From positions 1 to 19,615 of the forward strand of contig JBFMGQ010000042.1 in assembly GCA_040752515.1 (NCBI GenBank): a stretch of 19,615 nt of DNA, given 5' to 3'. Under the pieces are notes generated by a model, which saw nothing but the letters and a program-made list of their open reading frames with translations, did not search any database and was not told the origin of the DNA. The position numbers and the translations under genes were made by a program. Positions 1-7,272 of the stretch are shown one piece after another (within the stretch, counting starts at the first letter, position 1; every line of letters starts with the position of its first letter). The DNA is from Tenuifilum sp040752515. Lineage in GTDB: Bacteria > Bacteroidota > Bacteroidia > Bacteroidales > Tenuifilaceae.

Positions 1-281
1 AGGGACAACTTCAACTATTGTTTTGAGGGGGGAGGTCTCTTTTTAGTAATGAATTTTAATATCTGATTATCATGCATTTATTGGCGCAAGACCCAATATT
101 TGCATTTTAGTCGGACAATAGTGATTTATATTATTAATTACGAATACGCTACTTTCTTGCTTTTAATAATCTTTATCGAGCGGATGGAACACCCATAGTT
201 TGTTCATCTGTGTTTACCTTCGGTGAACTCGCAAGCTCGGTTGTGCAAGCTACCTTACATGGGTGTTTCATAGGGCACAAT
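1..281. other. gene-free left edge, 3' of the export operon
   Basis: No reading frame here looks like a protein. The stretch follows the stop codon of the leftward ABC permease. Positions 1-180 are AT-rich with a short G-run near 27-33. Positions 184-271 hold a long imperfect inverted repeat, listed separately. The second permease gene that often completes YbhGFSR-type operons is not in this stretch. Confidence 0.6.
184..271. repeat. 88-bp imperfect inverted repeat with inner hairpin
   Basis: The 13-base ends ATGGAACACCCAT (184-196) and ATGGGTGTTTCAT (259-271) are complementary except for one G-T pair. Inside lies a second hairpin, GTTTACC (212-218), loop TTC, GGTGAAC (222-228), again with one G-T pair. 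The heptamer GCAAGCT occurs twice (231-237 and 245-251). It sits just 3' of the permease stop codon and could be a transcript-end structure or a small palindromic mobile repeat. No T-tract follows on the minus strand, so it is not a classical intrinsic terminator. Confidence 0.55.
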
Positions 282-1394
282 TTACTCCAATCGAATTTTA
301 AACTTTTTAATGCTTATGGCGATAAAGACAATAGTCATTGCTAACATTACCATTACCTCTTTGAACACGAATTGAAAGCCTTGCCCCTTAATCATTATTG
401 TTTTCAGCGCCGATAGGAACCAACGGGGTGGCATAATTAAACTAAGCCATTGAAGCAGTTTAGGCATATTCTCAATGGGAAAAATAAAACCCGATAGCAG
501 AATGGTTGGTAGCATCAGAGCGAACATCGACATAAACATAGCAACGGCTTGACTATTGCTCAACGTTGATATCAATATTCCTAATGATAGTGCCAGCATA
601 ATGAATAGTGAACTTACACCTAATAGCAAAAGCATATTTCCCCTCAAAGGCAAGTGAAATACAGTATAACCCAATATTATAATTACTAATACATTAGTAA
701 AAGCAATGCCAATATATGGAATAACCTTACCGAGCACTATTTGCCATGGTTTTAATGGTGACACCAGTAGGATTTCCATCGTTCCCAATTCTTTTTCGCG
801 AGTAATCGATATGGATGTCATCATTGCTGTAACCAACATGAGTATAAGCACCATGGTTCCGGGCACAAACATAAAAGCCGAGTTCATTTCTTCGTTATAT
901 AACATTCGACTTTGAACATTCACCCTTTGCTTCTGCCTGGCTAAGCCAAAATACTCAGCTGTAAACGAGTTCACAATACCCTGCGCATACGATGCAAGAA
1001 TACTTGCAGTATTGGGGTCCGACGCATCAGTTACTACTTGGTAATTAGCATAGCGTTCGTTTTGAAGTTTTTGGGAAAAATTATTGCCTATGATTAGCAC
1101 CAGCTTGGCGTCGCCATTTTTAAATACCTTTTCAATTTCACCGTAACTGTTCAAATACCCTTTGAAGTTAAAATACCCCGACGACGATATGCGCTGAACT
1201 AATCTTTTAGTAAGGTAATCGTTGGAGTAATCGAACACGGCGTAGTTGGCATTTTTGATTTCGCTCGAGATTACAAATCCAAAGATTAGCAGCTGTATAA
1301 CAGGCATTACCAGTACAATAAGTAGCGTACGTGTATCACGGAAAATGTGCTTGAACTCCTTAGTAATAAAGTTTATGAAACTACCCTGTGCCAT
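282..1394 (-). CDS. ABC-2 type export permease (YbhS/YbhR-like)
   Basis: Inner-membrane permease of an ABC exporter. The 370-residue chain has the ABC-2 layout: one N-terminal membrane helix (about residues 24-44), a large extracytoplasmic domain (about 45-170), then about five helices packed from about 172 to the C-terminus. Between the second and third helices lies a polar segment TREKELGTMEILLVSPL, the conserved cytosolic coupling region of this family. The gene is last in the operon, with 5 bases separating it from the upstream ATPase gene. E. coli YbhS and YbhR are a permease pair, but only one permease is present here, so it presumably homodimerises unless a partner lies elsewhere. Substrate unknown; a hydrophobic drug or xenobiotic is an inference from the operon context. 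Confidence 0.88.
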   Translation of the reverse strand: MAQGSFINFITKEFKHIFRDTRTLLIVLVMPVIQLLIFGFVISSEIKNANYAVFDYSNDYLTKRLVQRISSSGYFNFKGYLNSYGEIEKVFKNGDAKLVLIIGNNFSQKLQNERYANYQVVTDASDPNTASILASYAQGIVNSFTAEYFGLARQKQRVNVQSRMLYNEEMNSAFMFVPGTMVLILMLVTAMMTSISITREKELGTMEILLVSPLKPWQIVLGKVIPYIGIAFTNVLVIIILGYTVFHLPLRGNMLLLLGVSSLFIMLALSLGILISTLSNSQAVAMFMSMFALMLPTILLSGFIFPIENMPKLLQWLSLIMPPRWFLSALKTIMIKGQGFQFVFKEVMVMLAMTIVFIAISIKKFKIRLE

Positions 1395-1399
1395 GGCTA

Positions 1400-2137
1400 T
1401 TAACTTTTTGAATTATCGTTTCGGGCTAATGAAAGGAAAAGCTCATTCATCGTTTTTACACCATATTTTTGCTTTAATTCAGTGGGTTTACCAAGTGCGC
1501 TAATTTTACCATCAACCATAACTAATGCGGTGTGACAATACTCAGCCTCGTCCATGTAGTGAGTGGTTACGATTACAGTTGTTCCCATTGATGAAATATG
1601 GTGAATAGTTTCCCAAAACATTCGGCGGGCTACCGGATCGACCCCGCTAGTGGGCTCATCAAGGAAAATGATTGGCGGCCTATGAACCAACGATACCGCG
1701 AGCGATATCCTTTGCCTCCATCCAATTGGCAGCGATTCCACCAAAATATCCCTAAATTCTTGCATTCTGAACTCTTCAACTAATTCCAGAGCACGGGACT
1801 TTAATACATTTCCCCATAATCCGTAAATACCACCAAAAAATCGAATATTTTCCCATACCGTTAAATCGTTGTAAAGCGAAAACTTTTGGCTCATGTAGCC
1901 AATGCTTGCCCTGATTTGTTCAGGCTGAGTGTAAGCATCGTAACCGGCAACACTGATTTTTCCAGTAGTAGGCGATAGCAAGCCACAAAGCATCCTGATG
2001 GTGGTGGTTTTCCCTGCGCCATTGGCACCTAAAAGACCAAATATTTCGCCTTCCCCAACGGAAAAGGTCAGGTTATTTACAGCGAAAAAACTGCCAAATT
2101 GCTTTACAAGGTTTTCTACCTCAATTACATTTTTCAT
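1400..2137 (-). CDS. ABC exporter ATPase, second of a pair (YbhF C-half-like)
   Basis: Cytosolic ATP-binding subunit, 245 residues. Walker A GANGAGKTT lies near residue 37, the Q-loop reads GYMSQKFSLY, Walker B reads IIFLDEPTSGVD, and the H-loop reads TTHYMDEA, so the nucleotide-binding face is intact. The signature motif is not the usual LSGGQ but LPIGWRQR. That departure matches what I recall for the second ATPase half of E. coli YbhF. The gene follows the first ATPase gene by 9 bases and precedes the permease by 5. The two ATPases most likely form a heterodimer in which this subunit supplies the active Walker/Q/H residues. Which molecule is moved cannot be told from the sequence. Confidence 0.9.
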   Translation of the reverse strand: MKNVIEVENLVKQFGSFFAVNNLTFSVGEGEIFGLLGANGAGKTTTIRMLCGLLSPTTGKISVAGYDAYTQPEQIRASIGYMSQKFSLYNDLTVWENIRFFGGIYGLWGNVLKSRALELVEEFRMQEFRDILVESLPIGWRQRISLAVSLVHRPPIIFLDEPTSGVDPVARRMFWETIHHISSMGTTVIVTTHYMDEAEYCHTALVMVDGKISALGKPTELKQKYGVKTMNELFLSLARNDNSKS

Positions 2138-2146
2138 TTCACAGCA

Positions 2147-3055
2147 CTATTTTCCCGAAAGTTGATAAATAAAGTAATCCTCAATACCTGCATCAATTTC
2201 TTTTACCACAGCATCAATCCCAATTGACTTCAAGTTTTGATCTATGGAGTCAACATTTTCATTATTGCTGTTAGTTGCGAAGTGCAAACTTTCACCAAAC
2301 ATGTATGCGGTTTCGCAGTTATTTAAACGTCTTATGGCATCCAAGTTCTTCCATATATCACTTGCATATACCGCAAAAAGTTTATAGGGAAAGCTATGCG
2401 CAAATCCCTCAGGGGTGTTTATCCCTAAAATCGTACCTTTTTGGATTAACGCTACTCTATCGCACTGTTTAGCCTCGTCCATATAGGCTGTGGATACAAA
2501 AATTGTTATGCCTTGATTTTTAATCTCATGGAGCAAATTCCACAGTTCCATTCTGGAAACGGCATCAACACCTGTTGTTGGCTCATCCAGGATAAGAATT
2601 TTAGGGCGATGTATTAATGCACACGAAAGTGCAAGCTTTTGCTTCATTCCACCCGATAGCTTTCCGGCAGGTCTATCCCTAAAAGGTTCCAGCATGTGGT
2701 AAACCCCTTTTATTAAGTCGTAATTCTCCTTGACGGTTGTTCCAAAAACACCAGCAAAGAAATTCAGGTTCTCCTGAACGGTTAAATCGGAATAAAGCGA
2801 AAACACTGCTGGCATGTATCCAATTTCACCCCTCAGCTCTTTGTATTGGCTTACAGTATCCAAACCTAAAACTTGTGCATTTCCCCTATCGGGCAGTAAA
2901 AGCGTAGTAATAATTCGGATTAGCGTAGTTTTACCAGCCCCATCGGGACCAATTAAACCAAACATTTCACCATTCTCCACGCTCAGATTGATTTCACTGA
3001 GCGCCTTAACTTCACCGTATGATTTTGATATGTTTGTTACTTGTATTGCTGGCAT
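2147..3055 (-). CDS. ABC exporter ATPase, first of a pair (YbhF N-half-like)
   Basis: Cytosolic ATP-binding subunit, 302 residues, longer than its partner because of a C-terminal extension of about 80 residues after the ATPase core. Walker A GPDGAGKTT (near residue 36), signature LSGGMKQK and Walker B ILILDEPTTGVD are intact. The Q-loop glutamine is replaced (GYMPAVFSLY) and the H-loop histidine is replaced by alanine (STAYMDEA). It should therefore bind ATP but be a poor hydrolase at its own site while giving a good signature to the partner. It is separated from the upstream adaptor gene by 189 non-coding bases, the only large gap in the operon, so an internal promoter is possible; none was recognised. 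Confidence 0.9.
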   Translation of the reverse strand: MPAIQVTNISKSYGEVKALSEINLSVENGEMFGLIGPDGAGKTTLIRIITTLLLPDRGNAQVLGLDTVSQYKELRGEIGYMPAVFSLYSDLTVQENLNFFAGVFGTTVKENYDLIKGVYHMLEPFRDRPAGKLSGGMKQKLALSCALIHRPKILILDEPTTGVDAVSRMELWNLLHEIKNQGITIFVSTAYMDEAKQCDRVALIQKGTILGINTPEGFAHSFPYKLFAVYASDIWKNLDAIRRLNNCETAYMFGESLHFATNSNNENVDSIDQNLKSIGIDAVVKEIDAGIEDYFIYQLSGK

Positions 3056-3072
3056 GGAATGTATGTTGATTA

Positions 3073-3087
3073 CGAATTAAAAATTCG
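3073..3087. repeat. small hairpin CGAATT-AAA-AATTCG
   Basis: A perfect 6-bp stem with a 3-base loop lies just upstream of the first ATPase gene, inside the 189-base gap of the export operon. It may slow or process the operon transcript between the envelope genes and the ATPase/permease genes. It is short and AT-rich, so chance is a fair alternative. Confidence 0.35.
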
Positions 3088-3133
3088 GAAGTCTAAAGTC
3101 AGAAACTAAATAAAACACCCAGAACCGCATTGA

Positions 3134-3161
3134 ATTCTAAACCCTGCACTTTGAACTCTGC
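3134..3161. repeat. period-7 imperfect tandem repeat (4 units)
   Basis: Four consecutive heptamers, ATTCTAA, ACCCTGC, ACTTTGA and ACTCTGC, fill part of the 189-base gap between the adaptor and ATPase genes. Each begins with A and has pyrimidine-rich positions 2-5. It is one of several period-7 tracts in this window. Confidence 0.5.
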
Positions 3162-3244
3162 CCAGCGGAGCATGGGTTTGTACTTTCAACCTTCATTCTT
3201 TCATCTCATCTTTACGCTGAACATTGAAAACGTCACTCTTTCAG

Positions 3245-4138
3245 CTAATCCCCCAACCGAACCTCCACGGGCATTCCTATTTTATAATACCCATTAGGAT
3301 TGGGAATTCGAACCTTAACAGCGTAAACAAGGTTTACTCTCTCATTCCTAGTTTGAATGATTTTTGGAGTAAACTCAGCTTCCGATGCTACCCAAGCAAT
3401 TTCACCTGTGCCCTCATTGAGCTTGCCACTTGGGGTATCGGTTAAAACTTTAACCTTACGGCCAATTGTGAATTCGGGCAGCTGTGTTTCATCTATATAA
3501 ACCCTTGCATAAACCATTTCCAGATTGGCGATCCTACAAATGGGCTTACCAGCTGTAACCAATTCTCCTGCATTTGCATATCGTGCTATTACAGTGCCTG
3601 AAATGGGCGATACTATCTTGCATCGCTTTAGAAGGTCATCGGCCTGAGCAATTTGGGCTGTAACCGCATCAATTTCGGCCAAAACCCCTGAGCGTTGGGC
3701 ATCAAAAGTTGCCCTTTGTCGAACTGCAATGTTGTACTTACCCTCAATATCATCGAGTTGGCGCTGAGTTGCTGCGCTATCGACCACTAACCTTTTAACC
3801 CGGTCGAGTTCTTTTTTCAGAACGCTAATCTGTTCGTCCTGAACAGCCATTTGAGCATCTATTCCTTTTAGTTTTGCCTTTGCGGCGTTTAGCTGAGCAT
3901 TTAGCTGATTGAGCTTAAGAATTTGAGGAATGGTATCAACAATGCCTATAAGCTGATCTACAATTACTTTATACCCCTCATCAATTTTTAGTTCCAACAA
4001 TCTACCATTAACCTCAGCCGAAACAGTAACATCATCCGATTCAATATTTCCATAAGCATCGGATCTTTGGGTATCGCTGTTACATGCCGATACAAAGGCT
4101 ATAGATAAAATAACAGTAAAATAATTAAACCATTTCAT
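3245..4138 (-). CDS. HlyD/YbhG-family periplasmic adaptor lipoprotein
   Basis: Membrane fusion protein that would bridge the inner-membrane ABC exporter to the TolC-like channel. The N-terminus MKWFNYFTVILSIAFVSAC is a lipoprotein signal with Cys19 as the predicted lipidated residue. A first half of the lipoyl-like domain follows (VSAEVNGRLLELKIDEGYKV), then a long helical hairpin of about residues 75-170 rich in Ala, Gln, Leu and charged residues (coiled coil), then the second lipoyl half (VSPISGTVIARYANAGELV) and a C-terminal beta-barrel. At 297 residues it is normal for a YbhG-type adaptor. It follows the TolC-like gene by 11 bases. Confidence 0.9.
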   Translation of the reverse strand: MKWFNYFTVILSIAFVSACNSDTQRSDAYGNIESDDVTVSAEVNGRLLELKIDEGYKVIVDQLIGIVDTIPQILKLNQLNAQLNAAKAKLKGIDAQMAVQDEQISVLKKELDRVKRLVVDSAATQRQLDDIEGKYNIAVRQRATFDAQRSGVLAEIDAVTAQIAQADDLLKRCKIVSPISGTVIARYANAGELVTAGKPICRIANLEMVYARVYIDETQLPEFTIGRKVKVLTDTPSGKLNEGTGEIAWVASEAEFTPKIIQTRNERVNLVYAVKVRIPNPNGYYKIGMPVEVRLGD

Positions 4139-4149
4139 AGTTATATGAT

Positions 4150-5442
4150 TTATTCGTTAATACTTAAACCTAAAGTGAAGTAAAGCTTTACAACCTCTTG
4201 CGAGAGTTTTACCTTATGCAAATCCATCTCGATTTTTGCCCGAAGCAAACTGTTGAAGTCCGATAGGTAAACCGATGATGTAATGGTTCCGTTTTTTAGC
4301 TGCGATGCCGATGCCTTAACCGACTTGTCCAGTAATTCGACAATCTTTTCATCGGTTTGTATTTGCCTTTGCAACGATTGAATTTGTTGTAACGATGATG
4401 AAACCTGAGCGCTACAACCCTGATTGTAAACTTCGCGCCGATACTGCAAAATGTTTTGTTGAATTTTCAGCATCTGCCTTTCGCGCGAGGCACTATTCCA
4501 ATCCCATATATTCCACGACAAGCGTGCGCCGACCAAAGCAAAGGCATCGAATTCGTTTGTAAGCATATTAAGTCCTGGTTTACCATAGCCAACACGGGCA
4601 AAAGCAGTTAATTTTGGCATCCGCTTGCTTGTCAAGCCCCCCGAGGCAGTTATCAGATAACCCTCTTGGATGTCGAACAGTTTATAATCGGGTCGCACAC
4701 AAATACTCTGATTTGGAATGGCCAAGGTTGGTATAACCGCTTGGGCGCTCTCATCCATATTAACACCGGTTAGTGAATAAATCGATTTAACCAAGCCAGA
4801 CCGTTGGGCAAGGTTAGCATCTAAGCTTTGCTCTAACCTTAGCCTTTCGGCTTTAAGGGAGTTTAACGACGACTCCAGAACTACACCAGCTTTAACTCCT
4901 GCCTCAAGCTCCTCTATTCGCTTGTCGAGTTCACCTGCCATTAGCCGAAGTTGCCTGTTGGCCATATCAATGGAAAGCATTCCGAAAAAAAGCAATGCCA
5001 CCCTTTCCTTTTGAGTGTAAATCTCACTTTCAACCCTGTTTTGCTCAATCTTTCGGTTTTCCTCCTCCATTTGCTGCATCGTCTTTGTTGCACCCCCATC
5101 CCATATCAGCTGGCTTAGGTCAACCGTTAGCTTGTAGTTATCCTTATCGGGCATCGGAATTGATATACCTGGAACGGAAATATTAACCTTAGTAACATCC
5201 GATTGCCAGGTAGCTTCGGCATTAAAGTCAACCTTTGGTAAATAATTTACCTTGATATTGGCTTTCCGAAGCCCATAAACCGAATCGGTTGCAGAGGTTA
5301 CCCTGTAAAGCCGATTCCACTGCTCCATACCTTTTAACAAACCCGAAAGCGTAACCGTTTCCTGACCCTTTAAAATCAGTGTTGATGCCAATAGCATCAA
5401 TGTAAGCCCAAGAGCTTGAAATTTTGTCATTGCTTTAATCAT
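4150..5442 (-). CDS. TolC-family outer membrane efflux channel
   Basis: Outer membrane/periplasmic tunnel protein for the exporter. The 430-residue chain begins with a signal peptide (about residues 1-26, cleavage plausible after ILKGQ). The rest shows the TolC repeat pattern: long amphipathic helices rich in Gln, Ala, Glu and Leu (about 115-220 and 320-420) separated by beta segments such as LTAFARVGYG and ARLSWNIWDW, the latter a typical TolC strand ending. Its ATG overlaps the regulator's TGA in the sequence ATGA (5439-5442), so the two are translationally coupled and share a transcript. The early second methionine, at residue 5, is a possible alternative start. Confidence 0.9.
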   Translation of the reverse strand: MIKAMTKFQALGLTLMLLASTLILKGQETVTLSGLLKGMEQWNRLYRVTSATDSVYGLRKANIKVNYLPKVDFNAEATWQSDVTKVNISVPGISIPMPDKDNYKLTVDLSQLIWDGGATKTMQQMEEENRKIEQNRVESEIYTQKERVALLFFGMLSIDMANRQLRLMAGELDKRIEELEAGVKAGVVLESSLNSLKAERLRLEQSLDANLAQRSGLVKSIYSLTGVNMDESAQAVIPTLAIPNQSICVRPDYKLFDIQEGYLITASGGLTSKRMPKLTAFARVGYGKPGLNMLTNEFDAFALVGARLSWNIWDWNSASRERQMLKIQQNILQYRREVYNQGCSAQVSSSLQQIQSLQRQIQTDEKIVELLDKSVKASASQLKNGTITSSVYLSDFNSLLRAKIEMDLHKVKLSQEVVKLYFTLGLSINE

Positions 5443-6050
5443 ATTGTTCTACCTTTTATAGAGAAAATCATAAAATCGGCAACAAACTTTTTGCGTTCAC
5501 GCAAAAATTGGCTGTATTCGTTGCTATTGCCTTCAAAAAGTACCTGTTCAATGATTGGTTTACCTGCAAAAGGGAAAATGCATGCGCTTATGGTTGTTAC
5601 CATTAGATGAAGAATCTCGTTTTCAGTTAAACCAATTTCGTTTGACAAAACTTTCATCACCTCCTTCAGTTTTCGTCTATCAATGCCCGATTCGCCAATG
5701 AATTGTGCTATTATCTGTGGATTCCGATTGACTTCACGCAATACAAAAGCTGGCAGAAATGGATTTTTGAGAAATAAGTCAATATACTCCTCAACAAAAT
5801 GCCTAATCTTCTGCTCATGCGACATTTCAGAGGATAACAGTACAGGGATAAGTCGAGGAAAAAAACTATTCAGTTCAACCTTAAAAATAGTCATGAAAAG
5901 CTTTTCCTTTGAGCGGAAATAGTAATGCAACAAAGCCTTGTTTATTCCAGCCTCATCGGCAATTTCCTGCATCCGTGCTCCATCTAATCCTTTTTGGACG
6001 AATACCCGCCTTGCCGCCGCAAGTATCTTACTTTCAGTATCTTTCTCAAT
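5439..6050 (-). CDS. TetR-family repressor, start codon abnormal
   Basis: DNA-binding regulator of the export operon. The helix-turn-helix reads ARMQEIADEAGINKALLHYYF followed by RSKEKLF, a textbook TetR N-terminal domain; the rest is the all-helical ligand-binding domain with one cysteine (ISACIF). The first ATG in the open frame (5972-5970) would remove helix 1 and half of the DNA-binding domain. The frame stays open further upstream and encodes EKDTESKILAAARRVFVQKG, which is what family members have before the HTH. The only start that captures it is ATT at 6050-6048, giving 203 residues, a normal TetR length. Upstream of that the frame reads ATG ATG TAA AAA AAT ATT, so a stop separates two ATGs from the coding frame. 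Either ATT initiates, or codon 3 is a nonsense mutation and the gene is weakly or not expressed. Confidence 0.85.
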   Translation of the reverse strand: MEKDTESKILAAARRVFVQKGLDGARMQEIADEAGINKALLHYYFRSKEKLFMTIFKVELNSFFPRLIPVLLSSEMSHEQKIRHFVEEYIDLFLKNPFLPAFVLREVNRNPQIIAQFIGESGIDRRKLKEVMKVLSNEIGLTENEILHLMVTTISACIFPFAGKPIIEQVLFEGNSNEYSQFLRERKKFVADFMIFSIKGRTI

Positions 6051-6071
6051 ATTTTTTTACATCATATCATA

Positions 6072-6087
6072 TTAACCATTTGGTTAA
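6072..6087. promoter_or_regulatory. TetR operator O1 (palindrome)
   Basis: TTAACCATTTGGTTAA: perfect 7-base arms TTAACCA and TGGTTAA around TT. An identical 16-bp copy lies 57 bases further right. It sits between the likely tetR promoter and the start of the regulator frame, so binding would block the regulator and export operon (autorepression). Assignment to this TetR is an inference from position and symmetry. Confidence 0.75.
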
Positions 6088-6096
6088 ACCATGTGG

Positions 6097-6128
6097 CAAA
6101 TATTGAACATATTTTTTTATGTTCCAAT
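6097..6128 (-). promoter_or_regulatory. probable promoter of the TetR/export operon
   Basis: On the minus strand a -7-like element AATATTTG (6104-6097) lies 20 bases from ATTG (6128-6125), close to the Bacteroidota pattern TTTG-N19-21-TAnnTTTG with one mismatch in each part. Predicted transcription would start near 6090, so operator O1 overlaps the start site. Confidence 0.45.
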
Positions 6129-6144
6129 TTTTTTTAGAAGATTT

Positions 6145-6160
6145 TTAACCATTTGGTTAA
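6145..6160. promoter_or_regulatory. TetR operator O2 (palindrome)
   Basis: Second exact copy of TTAACCATTTGGTTAA. It lies just upstream of the -33 region of the reductase gene, where a bound repressor could block the rightward promoter. Two identical operators in one divergent region suggest that the regulator controls both sides. Confidence 0.75.
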
Positions 6161-6166
6161 ACATTT

Positions 6167-6194
6167 TTTGTATTCACCTATTTGCCTATATTTG
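6167..6194 (+). promoter_or_regulatory. probable promoter of the OYE-family reductase
   Basis: A perfect -7 element TATATTTG (6187-6194, matching TAnnTTTG) has TTTG at 6167-6170, a spacing of 16 bases, shorter than the usual 19-21. Transcription would start near 6200, about 15 bases before the ATG at 6216. Operator O2 ends 6 bases before the -33 element. Confidence 0.5.
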
Positions 6195-6215
6195 TGTTGA
6201 CTAAAGCGCAATTAA

Positions 6216-7259
6216 ATGGATATTCATTCACCAATCACAGTTAATGGGATTACCATTAAAAACAGGATAGCCCTGCCTCCTATAGTTAATTTTGGATGGT
6301 CCGATTCCGATGGAATGGTAAGCAGTAAACATATATCGCATTACGAACGGATTGCTAAGGGCGGTGCAGGATTAATTATTGTAGAAGCCACCTGTGTTGA
6401 CCCCATTGGTAGAATTTTCAGCTACCAGCTTGGGATTTGGAACGATAGACACGTCGAGGGTCTGTCAAAGATTGCCGAAGCCGTTCATAAGCATGGTGCA
6501 ACAATACTCATACAGCTACACCACGCCGGTCTTACCACAAGGAAAGCGGTTGCCGAAAAAGCTTTTGGTCCGTCCGTTGACCCTGAAAACGACCGTTCGG
6601 CAGAGCTTACGCATGAACAAATAGATGGCCTGGTTAATAGCTTTATGAGTGCAGCCCGCAGAGCCCACCTAGCCGGTTTCGATGGTGTTGAACTGCATGG
6701 TGCCCATGGCTATCTGCTTAACCAGTTTGCCTCATCGGCAATTAATCGCCGTACCGATGAGTATGGAGGTAGCCACGAGAATAGGCTTCGATTTGCTCAT
6801 CAAATCATTAAGGGCATACGCCAAGTTACGCCACCCTCATTTATTATAGGATACCGCATGGCCGGTTGCTCTCCTACCCTTTACGATGGCATTGAGATTG
6901 CCAAACTACTTCAGGCATACGATGTTCATTACTTACATGTATCGCATGGTGGCGAAAAGGGAATAAACCCATCGGTTCCCAATGGCTTTGCATTCAACCA
7001 TGTTGTTTACATGGGTACCGAGGTAAAAAAACATGTAACCGTTCCCGTGATGGTAGTTAACCAAATAAAATCGCCCGAAAGGGCAAATATGCTTGTAAGC
7101 AATGGTTTAGCCGATATGGTAGCAATTGGGCGTGACATGCTCACCGACCCGGACTGGGCAACAAAGGCCAAAAGCCAAGAGCCCATAAACCTCTGCATTG
7201 ACTGTCAGCCTCGCTGTAAGCGATACACCAAACCAGAATCGTGCCCGTTGGCTGAATAG
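6216..7259 (+). CDS. Old Yellow Enzyme-family NAD(P)H:flavin oxidoreductase with C-terminal Cys cluster
   Basis: FMN-dependent ene-reductase of the OYE superfamily, cytosolic, predicted to reduce activated double bonds or other xenobiotics. The 347 residues form a single TIM barrel. N-terminal NRIALPPIVN, LIQLHHAGL (near residue 98), the substrate-binding FDGVELHGAHGYLLNQF (near 155-171) followed by RTDEYGGSHENRLRF, and the FMN-phosphate region NGLADMVAIGRDML (near 291-304) are all diagnostic. The C-terminus carries four cysteines, C327-x2-C330-x3-C334-x8-C343, like the 4Fe-4S motif of 2,4-dienoyl-CoA reductase and trimethylamine dehydrogenase. The chain ends four residues later and lacks the FAD/NAD domains those enzymes have. 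Divergent from the TetR gene, recalling the E. coli nemR-nemA pair. The natural substrate is unknown. Confidence 0.88.
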   Translation: MDIHSPITVNGITIKNRIALPPIVNFGWSDSDGMVSSKHISHYERIAKGGAGLIIVEATCVDPIGRIFSYQLGIWNDRHVEGLSKIAEAVHKHGATILIQLHHAGLTTRKAVAEKAFGPSVDPENDRSAELTHEQIDGLVNSFMSAARRAHLAGFDGVELHGAHGYLLNQFASSAINRRTDEYGGSHENRLRFAHQIIKGIRQVTPPSFIIGYRMAGCSPTLYDGIEIAKLLQAYDVHYLHVSHGGEKGINPSVPNGFAFNHVVYMGTEVKKHVTVPVMVVNQIKSPERANMLVSNGLADMVAIGRDMLTDPDWATKAKSQEPINLCIDCQPRCKRYTKPESCPLAE

Positions 7260-7272
7260 GTGGCGGAAGGGA

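Noticed and set aside
1400..3055. The ATPase genes considered as decaying pseudogenes because of missing motif residues
   Set aside because: Frames are intact, the losses are complementary between the two chains, and the same pattern is remembered from YbhF.
6063..6070. ATG codons at 6070-6068 and 6065-6063 as starts for the TetR gene
   Set aside because: The first is in another frame and meets TGA after one codon; the second runs ATG ATG TAA. Neither reaches the coding frame unless the TAA is an error or is bypassed.
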